Below are positions 18,431 to 26,497 of a stretch of DNA of 39,609 bases, one piece after another; positions within the stretch are counted from its first letter, which is position 1, and each line of letters opens with the position of its first letter. Under the pieces are notes generated by a model. It was not told the DNA's origin. It was given only the letters and a program-made list of their open reading frames with translations, and searched no databases. A program made the translations under genes and the position numbers. Source of the stretch: SIG588 sp045591985 (lineage in GTDB: Bacteria > Bacillota > Clostridia > Oscillospirales > Acutalibacteraceae); contig JAZNTV010000079.1 in assembly GCA_045591985.1 (NCBI GenBank), positions 1 through 39,609 of the forward strand, read 5' to 3'.

Positions 18431-18679
18431 CCGGCATCAATGGTTTCTTTAAGGGATGTATGGTTTCCGGCGTGCAAATTGCCGCTGTTTGAAGCGGTAA
18501 GCGAACTTTTCGCCGAAGAATAGGAATACATTAAACAAAAGAAAACACAAAGGGCGGTTGCAACACAACCGCCCTTTGTGTTAAAAGGCAATAAAGAGAC
18601 GGCATTTATAGGGGGTAGCAAAGCGGAAAAACGGCCGTTTAGTAATATATACGCCGATATATACAAAATGTATACACAG
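18431..18679. other. Intergenic region with no supported gene
   Basis: About 250 bases between the membrane protein gene and the AraC gene. A 27-codon frame at 18440-18523 has no ribosome site. The only clear element is the hairpin at 18544-18582. AT-rich near-repeats around ATATATAC lie at about 18643-18675. Confidence 0.6.
18544..18582 (-). terminator. Terminator of the AraC gene
   Basis: A perfect 17-pair stem (AACACAAAGGGCGGTTG and its complement) around a 5-base loop. On the minus strand it is followed by TTCTTTTGTTT, so it works best for the AraC transcript. The plus strand continues TTAAAAGG, a poor terminator. Confidence 0.8.
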
Positions 18680-19465
18680 TTAGCACTTTTGACGCCAGAC
18701 GGTGGGGGATTGTCCTGTGGTTTCGCGAAAGATCTTTGTAAAATAACTCGCGTCACGGAAACCGCAGAGTTCACCAACGCGGGCGACCGTGTGAGAGGTG
18801 GCAGCAAGATACTGTTTCGCTTTGGCGATGCGAATCCGCCGCAACTGTTCCATTACCGATACGCCTTGTGCTTCGCGGTAGCGACGGCACAGGGCGTATT
18901 TGTCAATACCTACACAAGCGGCGACCTCGTCCAACGAAAGATCGCGGTGAAATTGGTTTTCCAACAACGCATCGACCCGCTCTGCAAGCGGTATGACGGG
19001 GGCAAAACGGGTGTGTAACAGCCCACACAGCAATGGATAGCCTTCCGCCGAACGGGAAACGGGTGTGCTGTTTTGGGAACACAGACGGTAAAAATCCGCA
19101 AAGCAGCGGGCGAACGGGGCGGTAGCCTCCCACCAAAAATGCGTACCGACACCGTAAAAATCCAACAGTGCATCACAGCCGCCGAAAGAGAACCAGGCGG
19201 TCTCGAAAACGCCCCCATCCGTTCGGTAGGCGTGGGATGCGTCGGCGCGCATAAAGCACCCGTCGCCGACTTTGAGGATGCGGGAGTCGCCGTCCACCGT
19301 AAAATGTCCGCTCCCCTTCGTGACCCAGATGAACTGATGGTATCCGAGCCCCCAAGGACGATCGATCGCCTCTTGCGGATAGTCTGCACCCACGCTTTGT
19401 ATCACCAACGGCAGAGGAAACTGCTCGCGAAATTTACGCAGATTGTAATTGGTTTCAAAGAACAT
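18680..19465 (-). CDS. AraC-family transcriptional regulator
   Basis: A 261-residue sugar-type regulator: an N-terminal cupin-like ligand domain (HQFIWVTKGSGHFTVDG, about 44-60; LKVGDGCFMRADASHAY) and a C-terminal double helix-turn-helix (about 160-258) with DLSLDEVAACVGI and the family hallmark GFRDASYFTKIFRETTGQSP. I start at the ATG at 19465, 8 bases after AAGGA; an ATG three codons earlier overlaps that site. It diverges from two beta-galactosidase genes and the two promoters overlap, so it very likely controls them and perhaps itself. The inducer is unknown; a galactoside would fit the neighbours. Confidence 0.92.
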   Translation of the reverse strand: MFFETNYNLRKFREQFPLPLVIQSVGADYPQEAIDRPWGLGYHQFIWVTKGSGHFTVDGDSRILKVGDGCFMRADASHAYRTDGGVFETAWFSFGGCDALLDFYGVGTHFWWEATAPFARCFADFYRLCSQNSTPVSRSAEGYPLLCGLLHTRFAPVIPLAERVDALLENQFHRDLSLDEVAACVGIDKYALCRRYREAQGVSVMEQLRRIRIAKAKQYLAATSHTVARVGELCGFRDASYFTKIFRETTGQSPTVWRQKC

Positions 19466-19493
19466 ATGCAACATCCTTATAGTTATACAAGTA

Positions 19494-19506
19494 TTTCACA
19501 TTGAAA
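19494..19506. promoter_or_regulatory. Candidate AraC-family operator
   Basis: TTTCA and TGAAA form an inverted repeat with a 3-base spacer, covering the -35 box of the GH42 promoter. A degenerate direct repeat, CAAG-N3/4-TT, lies at about 19488 and 19511, spaced 23 bases, closer to usual AraC half-site geometry. Confidence 0.35.
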
Positions 19507-19529
19507 ACTGCAAGATTTTACAATATAAT
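19501..19529 (+). promoter_or_regulatory. Promoter of the GH42 pair
   Basis: TTGAAA (19501-19506), a 17-base spacer and TATAAT (19524-19529), a perfect -10, 44 bases before the first GH42 start. Confidence 0.82.
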
Positions 19530-19555
19530 TATACCATAAGAAAAACCGAAATCAA
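19528..19555 (-). promoter_or_regulatory. Promoter of the AraC gene
   Basis: On the minus strand TTGATT (19555-19550), a 16-base spacer and TATAAT (19533-19528), again with TGGTATAAT. Its -10 overlaps the GH42 -10 within the palindrome TATAATTATA (19524-19533). Confidence 0.65.
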
Positions 19556-19572
19556 CCCCCAAGGAGGAGAAT

Positions 19573-21600
19573 ATGGAAGAAAACCAAAAACGTGCACTAC
19601 GCACCCCTATGCTCGGTGCGGCGTATTATCCCGAAACGTGGGACGAAGCCGAACAGGAACACGACATCGCGATGATGGTGAAGGCGGGTTGTAACGTGAT
19701 GCGAATAGCCGAATTCGCGTGGCACGAGATGGAACCGCGCGAAGGGGCGTTCGATTTTTCGTGGTTACACCGTGTAATGGACAAACTGTGGGCGGCGGGC
19801 ATTGCGGTGATACTGGGTACGCCCTCGGCCTGCCCGCCGATGTGGTTACAGGAAAAATATCCCGATATGATGATCGTGAGCGACGATGGTCTGCCCGCTT
19901 TGCACGGCGGACGGCGCGATTGCTGCTCCAATCATCCGGAATACGTCCGTTACAGCTTGCGCATTGCGGAGGAGATGGCGAAAGAATTCGGTGCGGACGA
20001 GCGTGTGGTCGGTTGGCAGGTGGATAACGAGATCTACTTGCGCGGGGACGGCAAACGCTTAGGCTGTTTTTGCCCCAACTGCCGCCGCGAATTTACCGCT
20101 TTTTTGGAAAAGAAATACGCCACGGTGGACGAGTTGAACCGCCGTTGGAATTCCCACATTTTCAGTCAGTGGTACGACCGTTTCGATCAAGTGCCGATGC
20201 CTGCGCGCTCATGGCAGACCCCTTGCCTTATGACCGATTGGCGGGAATTTCAAGCCGAGTCGCATCTGAATTTTCTGAAAAAACAGATGGACGTTCTGCA
20301 TCAATATACGAAAGCGCCCGTCGGCACGGATATCATGCCGCGACTGGCACTCGATTACGAGAAGATCGCAGAAATGTCCGATGTGATGCAGTATAATCAC
20401 TACCGTGACGAAAACTCGTTGTGGGTGGCGATCATGTGGTTCGATTATCTGCGCACCATGAAGGATCGTCCTTTCTGGAATACCGAAACCGCCACCTGCT
20501 GGAGCGGCAGCGTGGCGGTGGCAGGGTCGATTCGCCCCGATGGGTTTTGCACCGCCAACTCGTGGATGCCCGTAGCGCTGGGCGGCGAGGCGAACCTTTA
20601 TTGGCTATGGCGTCAGCACTGGGCAGGGGGCGAGTTGATGCACGGGGCGGTGTTGTATGCTTCGGGGCGTCCGATGCATCCCTTCGGCGAGGTGCAAGCG
20701 ATTGCCAAGGGGTTTGACCTTTGCCGTGATTTCCTCAACGGTACGAAGGTGAAGACCGATGTGGCAATGGTACTCTCCTCCCACAACGATTGCTTGATGG
20801 AGGCGCAACCGTTGATCGCGGACGGCTCACTGCCGGTGTGGACATACACCGATCGCGTACAGCGTATGCACCGCCAGGTGATGGAGCACGGTATCCGTCC
20901 CGATGTGATCGGCGTAACGAAACCGCTCGACAACTATAAGTTGCTCGTCACCACGGCGGCACTCACGTTGGAAGCGGGGGATCTGCCCCGCCGTATTGAA
21001 GAATGGGTGCGTGCCGGCGGCACGTGGGTAGTCGGCCCGATGACCGATATGCGCACGGCGGACGGTACGCATTACACCGACCGTGAGATGGGTATAACGG
21101 AGCGGCTGACAGGCGCCAAACTGGTACAACAAGCGGGGAACCTCAACCGCAAGATCGCCTGTTCATGGGCAGACGGTGACGCGTTTGAGGCGAAGGTGTG
21201 GGTGCAGATGTATGAAGTTCCTGCCGATGCCGAGGTGCTTGCCACCGTGACGGGGGACGTGTATCCTGCTTTACAGGGCCTTGCCGTGGTGTTTAAGAAA
21301 AGGGTCGGTAACGGACAGATCGTCGTGCTCGGCACAGAGCCGTCGGACGCGGATATGGCCAAACTGCTGGACATCGTGCTCGCAGACAGCGGGGCACAGC
21401 ATTTTAACGCCGACCCCGATCTTATGGTAGCGTATCGCGAAGGCGAAGCGGGTGCGGGTTACGCTGTGGTGGAATACCGCGGCAAAACGGGCAGAATGCA
21501 GATCGACGCACCGATGACCGATCTTATCACGGGGGAAACCTTCCGTGACGAGGTAGTAATAGCGCCGTTCGGCGTGCGCATCTTGAAAAAAGGAGAATGA
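19573..21600 (+). CDS. GH42 beta-galactosidase, first paralogue
   Basis: A 675-residue family 42 glycoside hydrolase that cleaves terminal beta-galactosides with retention. It has no signal peptide and is cytoplasmic. The N-terminal TIM barrel starts LGAAYYPETWDEAEQEHD. The acid/base is E153 in WQVDNEI and the nucleophile E305 in FWNTETAT. The family's structural zinc site is suggested by the CC pair in RRDCCSNHPE and CFCPNC. A trimerisation-like domain (about 395-610) and a small C-terminal beta domain ending GVRILKKGE follow. AAGGAGGAG precedes the ATG. It is co-transcribed with a close paralogue three bases downstream and controlled by the divergent AraC gene. Possible substrates are galactan- or glycan-derived oligosaccharides. 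Confidence 0.95.
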   Translation: MEENQKRALRTPMLGAAYYPETWDEAEQEHDIAMMVKAGCNVMRIAEFAWHEMEPREGAFDFSWLHRVMDKLWAAGIAVILGTPSACPPMWLQEKYPDMMIVSDDGLPALHGGRRDCCSNHPEYVRYSLRIAEEMAKEFGADERVVGWQVDNEIYLRGDGKRLGCFCPNCRREFTAFLEKKYATVDELNRRWNSHIFSQWYDRFDQVPMPARSWQTPCLMTDWREFQAESHLNFLKKQMDVLHQYTKAPVGTDIMPRLALDYEKIAEMSDVMQYNHYRDENSLWVAIMWFDYLRTMKDRPFWNTETATCWSGSVAVAGSIRPDGFCTANSWMPVALGGEANLYWLWRQHWAGGELMHGAVLYASGRPMHPFGEVQAIAKGFDLCRDFLNGTKVKTDVAMVLSSHNDCLMEAQPLIADGSLPVWTYTDRVQRMHRQVMEHGIRPDVIGVTKPLDNYKLLVTTAALTLEAGDLPRRIEEWVRAGGTWVVGPMTDMRTADGTHYTDREMGITERLTGAKLVQQAGNLNRKIACSWADGDAFEAKVWVQMYEVPADAEVLATVTGDVYPALQGLAVVFKKRVGNGQIVVLGTEPSDADMAKLLDIVLADSGAQHFNADPDLMVAYREGEAGAGYAVVEYRGKTGRMQIDAPMTDLITGETFRDEVVIAPFGVRILKKGE

Positions 21601-21603
21601 ACC

Positions 21604-23616
21604 GTGACAGAGAATGAAAAGCGCGCACTGCGTACCCCGATGCTCGGTGCGGCATATTATCCCGAAACATGGGACGAAGCCGAACAGGAACACGATATCG
21701 CGATGATGGTGAAAGCAGGCTGCAATGTGATGCGTATGACCGAGTTTGCGTGGCACAAGATGGAACCGCGCGAAGGGATGTTCGATTTTTCGTGGTTGCA
21801 TCGTGTGATCGACCGCTTGTGGGCGGCGGGTATTGCGGTCATACTCGGCACCCCCTCTGCCACCCCGCCGCGCTGGCTCGAAAAGAAAGATCCCGCGATG
21901 TACGTGCTGCACGGTAACGGGATACAAGCGGTGCACGGTGCACGGCGCAACTGCTGCGCAAACAACCCGACCTATCGTGCCTACAGCGCCCGTATTGCGG
22001 AAGAAATGGCCAAAGAGTTTGGGGCTGACCCGCGCGTGGTCGGCTGGCAGATCGATAACGAAATGGGCATTTACAGCGAAGGGTGCTACTGCGAATATTG
22101 CCGTCGCGGGTTTACGGAATATCTGCGGGAGCAATACGGCACGGTGGAGGCTTTGAATGCCCAATGGAACATGGAAACATGGAGCCAGTATTACGACGCG
22201 TTTGAGGAGATTCCCGCACCGTTTTCGGGCCAGGCGTGGCATCATCCCCACCTGCGGTTGGAATGGAGCCGTTTCAAATCCCGTTCCATCGAGGAATTTA
22301 TCCGCATGCAGGCGGATATTCTGCACAAATACACCAAAGCGCCTGTCGGTACGGATATGATGGCGACCTATGATCTGATGGATTACCAAAAGATTGCCAA
22401 ATTCGTGGATGTAATGCAGTTTAACCATTACCACGAAGAAAAGGATCTGTGGCAGACCATTATCTGGTTCGACTATCTGCGTACCTTTAAAGAGCGTCCG
22501 TTCTGGAATACCGAGACCTCCACCTGTTGGAACGGGGCGCATTTCATTCCGAGTCTGATTCGCAAAGAGGGATTTTGCCGCGCGCTGTCGTGGTTGCCGA
22601 TCGCACTGGGCGGCGAAGCGAATCTTTACTGGTTGTGGCGGCAACATCGCGCAAGTCACGAGTTGATGCACGGGGCGGTGCTGTATGCCAACGGCCGTCC
22701 GATGCATATATTCGGCGAAGTGCAACAGTTAGGTGATGAGTTTGCCCGTTGCGCTGACTTCATCAATGGCACAAAAGTTACAACGTCGGTGGCGATGATG
22801 GTGGATGCCGACAACTGCCGTATGCAGGCGTGTCAACCCGTCTACCCCGACGACGGTCGCCTGTATTACGGGCGTGTCGAAACCGTTCACGCCGCGTTGT
22901 GCGATTACGGCCTGCGCCCTGACGTGATCGCGTGGGAACACAGCTTGGCAGAATACAATCTGTTGCTCACCCCGTTTATGATGTCGCTTGAGCGTGAGGG
23001 GTTGCGCGAGCGTATTGAAGAATGGGTGAAAGCGGGCGGCACGTGGATCGCGGGCCCGATCACCGATATCCGCGATGCAGTGGGCGGACACTATATCCAC
23101 GCGGCAACGAGTTGTCTGGAACAATGGACAGGTGCGATCATGACCGACCAAATTCCCGACAAGGACAATCACGTCACCTGTGCGTTCAAAGACGGCACAC
23201 CGTTTTCGGCGTACGGTATGTTGCAACTGTTTGATGCATTGCCCGCCGATTGCGAAGTGCTTGCTTCGGTCACGGGCGGCGTGTATCCGTCGCTCGGCGG
23301 TAAAACGGTCGCATTCCGCAAGCCCTATGGTAAAGGGCAGATCGTTGTGTTGGGTACGACCCCTTCCTCTGGCGGTATGGCACAGATCTTGGATACTGTG
23401 CAACAATATACCCCCTTGAAACGCTTCGCCTTTGAGGGGAAGGTTACGGTTGCTCCGCGCAAGGGGACGGCGGGCGAAGGCCTCGCGGTGGTGGAACACC
23501 GCGGTGAGTCGGCTTCGATCACGTTGGACGAGCCGATGACCGATCTGATCACGGGCGAGCGTTTGGAAGGCAAAGTGCAACTGGACCCCTTTGACGTGTT
23601 AATTTTGAAGAAATAA
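21604..23616 (+). CDS. GH42 beta-galactosidase, second paralogue
   Basis: A 670-residue cytoplasmic family 42 enzyme, clearly a tandem duplicate of the preceding gene. The first 45 residues are nearly identical, and later parts diverge. The acid/base is E153 in WQIDNEM and the nucleophile E304 in FWNTETST; the zinc-site cysteines (NCCANNP, CYCEYC) are kept. The GTG at 21604 is used because AGGAG, embedded in the end of the upstream gene, lies 9 bases before it. Substrate-loop differences (for example RWLEKKDPAMYV against MWLQEKYPDMMI) suggest different linkage or aglycone preference. That is inference. Confidence 0.95.
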   Translation: MTENEKRALRTPMLGAAYYPETWDEAEQEHDIAMMVKAGCNVMRMTEFAWHKMEPREGMFDFSWLHRVIDRLWAAGIAVILGTPSATPPRWLEKKDPAMYVLHGNGIQAVHGARRNCCANNPTYRAYSARIAEEMAKEFGADPRVVGWQIDNEMGIYSEGCYCEYCRRGFTEYLREQYGTVEALNAQWNMETWSQYYDAFEEIPAPFSGQAWHHPHLRLEWSRFKSRSIEEFIRMQADILHKYTKAPVGTDMMATYDLMDYQKIAKFVDVMQFNHYHEEKDLWQTIIWFDYLRTFKERPFWNTETSTCWNGAHFIPSLIRKEGFCRALSWLPIALGGEANLYWLWRQHRASHELMHGAVLYANGRPMHIFGEVQQLGDEFARCADFINGTKVTTSVAMMVDADNCRMQACQPVYPDDGRLYYGRVETVHAALCDYGLRPDVIAWEHSLAEYNLLLTPFMMSLEREGLRERIEEWVKAGGTWIAGPITDIRDAVGGHYIHAATSCLEQWTGAIMTDQIPDKDNHVTCAFKDGTPFSAYGMLQLFDALPADCEVLASVTGGVYPSLGGKTVAFRKPYGKGQIVVLGTTPSSGGMAQILDTVQQYTPLKRFAFEGKVTVAPRKGTAGEGLAVVEHRGESASITLDEPMTDLITGERLEGKVQLDPFDVLILKK

Positions 23617-23643
23617 CGGCTCCGGCTTGATGGCCGAGAGTGC

Positions 23644-23672
23644 TTGACAAAGCCGTTGTATAGTGCTACAAT
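23644..23672 (+). promoter_or_regulatory. Promoter of the lipoprotein gene
   Basis: TTGACA (23644-23649), a 17-base spacer and TACAAT (23667-23672). An imperfect long-range hairpin, AACGGCT with AGCCGTT, overlaps it and may also act as a weak end for the GH42 transcript. Confidence 0.82.
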
Positions 23673-23705
23673 AGCGACAATGCAAAAAACAAAGGAGTGT
23701 TTGAC

Positions 23706-24620
23706 ATGAAAAAACTGTTGGCATTGTTGCTCGCGTTGGCGATGCTTGTGTGTCTTGCGGCGTGCGGGGAAGAACCGTCCGAAAAGGGCGATACTACCAC
23801 GACCACTACCACGACCACCACGTCGGACGAGACCACCACGACGACCACCAAACCGCAAGAGGAAGAATTTGTGTTTGAAGAGGTCACGGTGTTGGACGAT
23901 GAAAACTGCGTGATCCGTATCACCGGCGCCGAGGAAGACGCGGTGTGGGGATACACCTTAAAGGCGTATTTTGAGAATAAGTCGGACGTTGACTATACTT
24001 TCTCGGTAGATACGGCGACCATCAACGGCGTTACCGTCGACCCGCTGTTTGCGACGGATGTTTCCGCCGGCAAAAAAACGAATGAGGAGATCTCCTTTAT
24101 TGATTTCTTCCCTGAAGGGGTAGATATTGGGGAGTACACCGATATTGCGTTGACCTTCAGTGTGTATGATTCCGAAGATTGGGAAGCGGATGCGGTTGCT
24201 GAGGTGACCGCTCACGTGTATCCGCTCGGTCAAGATAAGGCAACGGTATACACCCGTGAAGCGCAGGAGAGCGATCAGGTGCTCATAGATAACGAGTGGT
24301 TTACGATGGTCGCTATCGGCGATCGCGAGGACGAGTTGTGGGGATATACCACCGACGTGTATTTTGTTAACAAGTCGGATAAAAACCTGTTCTTGAGCGT
24401 GGATGAGGCTTCGGTGAACGACTATGTGGCAGAACCGTTCTATGCGGTAGTCCTGGTTGCCGACAGCTGTGCATTCGGCGAGATCTCGTGGCTCGGCGAA
24501 TCGCTTGAGGACAGCGATTTCGATACGATCGAGTCCATCGAATTTACGCTGACGGCGGTGGATAACGCCGATTGGTTGGGCGACGCGCTGGCGCAAGAGA
24601 CGGTCACCTACACGCCGTAA
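23706..24620 (+). CDS. Lipoprotein with Thr-rich linker and two repeated beta domains
   Basis: A 304-residue lipoprotein of unrecognised function. The signal peptide MKKLLALLLALAML ends in the lipobox LAAC, so C20 should be lipidated and the protein anchored outside the membrane. Residues about 29-47 are a Thr-rich linker (ten and six Thr around SDE) of the kind often glycosylated in Clostridia. Two related beta domains follow (about 55-178 and 185-304), sharing WGYT...[AV]YF.NKSD and SVD.A..N. The ATG at 23706 has AAAGGAG upstream. It might bind a ligand at the cell surface or scaffold an envelope complex. No catalytic residues are visible. Confidence 0.82.
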   Translation: MKKLLALLLALAMLVCLAACGEEPSEKGDTTTTTTTTTTSDETTTTTTKPQEEEFVFEEVTVLDDENCVIRITGAEEDAVWGYTLKAYFENKSDVDYTFSVDTATINGVTVDPLFATDVSAGKKTNEEISFIDFFPEGVDIGEYTDIALTFSVYDSEDWEADAVAEVTAHVYPLGQDKATVYTREAQESDQVLIDNEWFTMVAIGDREDELWGYTTDVYFVNKSDKNLFLSVDEASVNDYVAEPFYAVVLVADSCAFGEISWLGESLEDSDFDTIESIEFTLTAVDNADWLGDALAQETVTYTP

Positions 24621-24669
24621 AAAGCAAAAACCCCTCGGTTTTTATAACCGAGGGGTATGTTTTTGCTTT
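24621..24669. terminator. Bidirectional terminator overlapping the permease stop
   Basis: ACCCCTCGGTT pairs with AACCGAGGGGT around a 5-base loop, extended by AAAGCAAAAA/TTTTTGCTTT. It serves the lipoprotein gene and, from the other side, the DMT permease, whose last codons form one arm and whose stop lies in the loop. Confidence 0.9.
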
Positions 24670-25580
24670 GCCTGTATTGCTAACACACCGCCGACCACCA
24701 ACAGCAAGGCGAGCGGGGTCTGCCATTGCAGGAGTTTGTCCGCTTCGCCCAGCCACCAGGCGGAAAGCAGGGCGCCGAACAGTGGGATGGTGCATTTGTA
24801 CACCGAAACGGCCGACACGTCGTTGTGCTTTAACAACAATCCCCATAGGGTGTAGGCTGTGGCAGAGAGGAAGGCGAGATAGAACAGCATGCCTATACCT
24901 GCCGCGGATACGGTAAGACGTCCGCCGAGCAACGCACCGCCGAGTGCCAGTGCCGCTCCGCCGAAGAAGAACTGCCAACCGCTGAGCAACACAGGGTCAT
25001 GTGCGGCGGAATAGCGCTTGAGAAGCACGGTGGATACGGCAGATGCTGCGGTGGAGAGAAGCAAAAACCCTTCGCCGTGTATCGCGAAACTCCACGTGCC
25101 GCCCGCGATGTTCAAAAGTAACACACCGCCGAATCCCAAAACGCACCCCCATAATTTTCGAAGGGTAAAGCGTTCGCAACGGAATACGAAACAAGCGATG
25201 AGAATGGTCACACACGCAGAGGAGCCTGTGATGATGGAGGAATTGACACCGGCCGTGTGTGCAACGCCTATGTAGAAGAGAAAATATTGCAGAGCGGTCT
25301 GAAACAGCGCCAATACGGCGATGGGGCGGATCGCTGCTTTTTTCAGTATTAAGGGGCGCCGTGCAAGCAGACTGCCCACAAGCACTACCAATACCCCCGC
25401 CAGGGCGAAGCGACAGCCCGCAAATAAAATCTGTGAGGCGGTATCGGCCCCGTCTACCGCGAATAAACGGTAGCCGATCTTGATGCAGGGGAAGGCGCTT
25501 CCCCACAGTGCACAGCAAAACAGCGCCCACAGCCACGCGAGCCGTGCGCCGAAAACCCCGGTGCCCGAAAGTCGCCTCAT
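24642..25580 (-). CDS. DMT-superfamily (EamA) permease
   Basis: A 312-residue membrane protein with about ten hydrophobic helices in two EamA halves (ALFCCALWGSAFPCIKIGYR at the start of the first; FLLLSTAASAVSTVLLKRY at the start of the second). Such proteins export metabolites, amino acids or nucleotide-sugar compounds; the cargo is not readable. The ATG at 25580 overlaps the murI stop by four bases (ATGA) and has GAGGAGG 7 bases upstream, so translation is coupled to murI. The terminator hairpin lies over its stop codon. Whether it acts with the racemase is unknown. Confidence 0.88.
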   Translation of the reverse strand: MRRLSGTGVFGARLAWLWALFCCALWGSAFPCIKIGYRLFAVDGADTASQILFAGCRFALAGVLVVLVGSLLARRPLILKKAAIRPIAVLALFQTALQYFLFYIGVAHTAGVNSSIITGSSACVTILIACFVFRCERFTLRKLWGCVLGFGGVLLLNIAGGTWSFAIHGEGFLLLSTAASAVSTVLLKRYSAAHDPVLLSGWQFFFGGAALALGGALLGGRLTVSAAGIGMLFYLAFLSATAYTLWGLLLKHNDVSAVSVYKCTIPLFGALLSAWWLGEADKLLQWQTPLALLLVVGGVLAIQAKQKHTPRL

Positions 25581-26356
25581 TCCGCCACCTCCTCGAGCAA
25601 GCGGTGACACAATGCGCGAAGCGCGGGGGAGTCGGCCGAGTTTTCGAAGGTTACGTTGCCTTGACGGAAACTGTCGTTCAACAAGCCGGCTTCTTCCAAG
25701 CGCCGTCGTGTTTCTTTGGCGGTGCCGGCACCGCCGTCGAATAGGGGGACGTTTTCGCCGACGACCTGTCGGATGGCTTTCCCTACCAACGGATAGTGGG
25801 TGCAACCCAGCACGACGGCGTCGGGTCGATCGTCTTTAAACGGTGCAAACAGCGTTTCAAGATGAGACGTAAGACGCTCGCCCGAGAGGATTCCCTGTTC
25901 AATGAGTTCCACCAATCCGTGGCAAGGCACGCCTTTGATGCGGGCGTCTTTGTTATACTGCGCGAGCAGATGCTCGAATTTTTCCTGTTTCAAGGTGAGG
26001 GGGGTGGCCATCACCAAAACATAGGGGGAGGTTTTAGAACGGGCGGCGGGCTTGAGTGCGGGCTCAATGCCGATCACCACGCGGTCGGGGAAGCGGGCGC
26101 GCAACGCCGCGATGGCAGCTCCTGTGGCGGTGTTACACGCGACCACCAACGCCTTTGCCCCTTCTTCGAACAGGCGTGCGGCGTGAGCGAGGGTCAACTC
26201 CCGCACTGCGGCGGTGCTTTTTTCGCCGTAGGGGGCGTTGGCGGAATCGCCGAAATAGCGAAAATCCTCGTTAGGCATGAGTCGTCGCAGTTCGCGCAGT
26301 ACGCTGATACCGCCGACACCGGAATCGATAACCGCAATGGGTGATGACTTATCCAT
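25577..26356 (-). CDS. murI: Glutamate racemase
   Basis: A 259-residue cytoplasmic enzyme that makes D-glutamate from L-glutamate for peptidoglycan, without a cofactor. The two catalytic cysteines are C74 in VVACNTATG and C186 in VLGCTHYPL. D11 in VIDSGVGG and H188 complete the conserved set, and the phosphate-like loop FGDSANAPYG is present. AAAGGGG lies upstream of the ATG at 26356. It is first in a two-gene unit with the DMT permease, read from the promoter at 26390-26418. Full length, no anomaly. Confidence 0.97.
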   Translation of the reverse strand: MDKSSPIAVIDSGVGGISVLRELRRLMPNEDFRYFGDSANAPYGEKSTAAVRELTLAHAARLFEEGAKALVVACNTATGAAIAALRARFPDRVVIGIEPALKPAARSKTSPYVLVMATPLTLKQEKFEHLLAQYNKDARIKGVPCHGLVELIEQGILSGERLTSHLETLFAPFKDDRPDAVVLGCTHYPLVGKAIRQVVGENVPLFDGGAGTAKETRRRLEEAGLLNDSFRQGNVTFENSADSPALRALCHRLLEEVAE

Positions 26357-26389
26357 GCCGCCGCCCCCTTTCTTGTGATCTTACAGGTT

Positions 26390-26418
26390 AGTATACCAAA
26401 ACATGCGAGAAATTGCAA
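26390..26418 (-). promoter_or_regulatory. murI promoter
   Basis: On the minus strand TTGCAA (26418-26413), a 17-base spacer and TATACT (26395-26390), with extended -10 TGGTATACT. Confidence 0.8.
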
Positions 26419-26444
26419 CCGTATGAAAAAATTTCCCGAACTAC

Positions 26445-26473
26445 TGGACTTTGCGTTTGTTTTTGAGTACAAT
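26445..26473 (+). promoter_or_regulatory. Possible polA promoter
   Basis: TGGACT (26445-26450), a 17-base spacer and TACAAT (26468-26473), 25 bases before the start codon. The -35 is weak. An alternative pairs TTGCGT (26451-26456) with TATACG (26473-26478). Confidence 0.35.
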
Positions 26474-26497
26474 ATACGTATGATGGAGGGATGCGCT

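Noticed and set aside
18440..18523. A 27-codon frame downstream of the membrane protein gene
   Set aside because: No ribosome-binding site, no promoter and no recognisable family. Too short to support.
23788..23850. ACC/ACG repeats in the lipoprotein gene as a possible CRISPR or satellite
   Set aside because: It is an in-frame Thr-codon linker, without spacers or regular repeat units.
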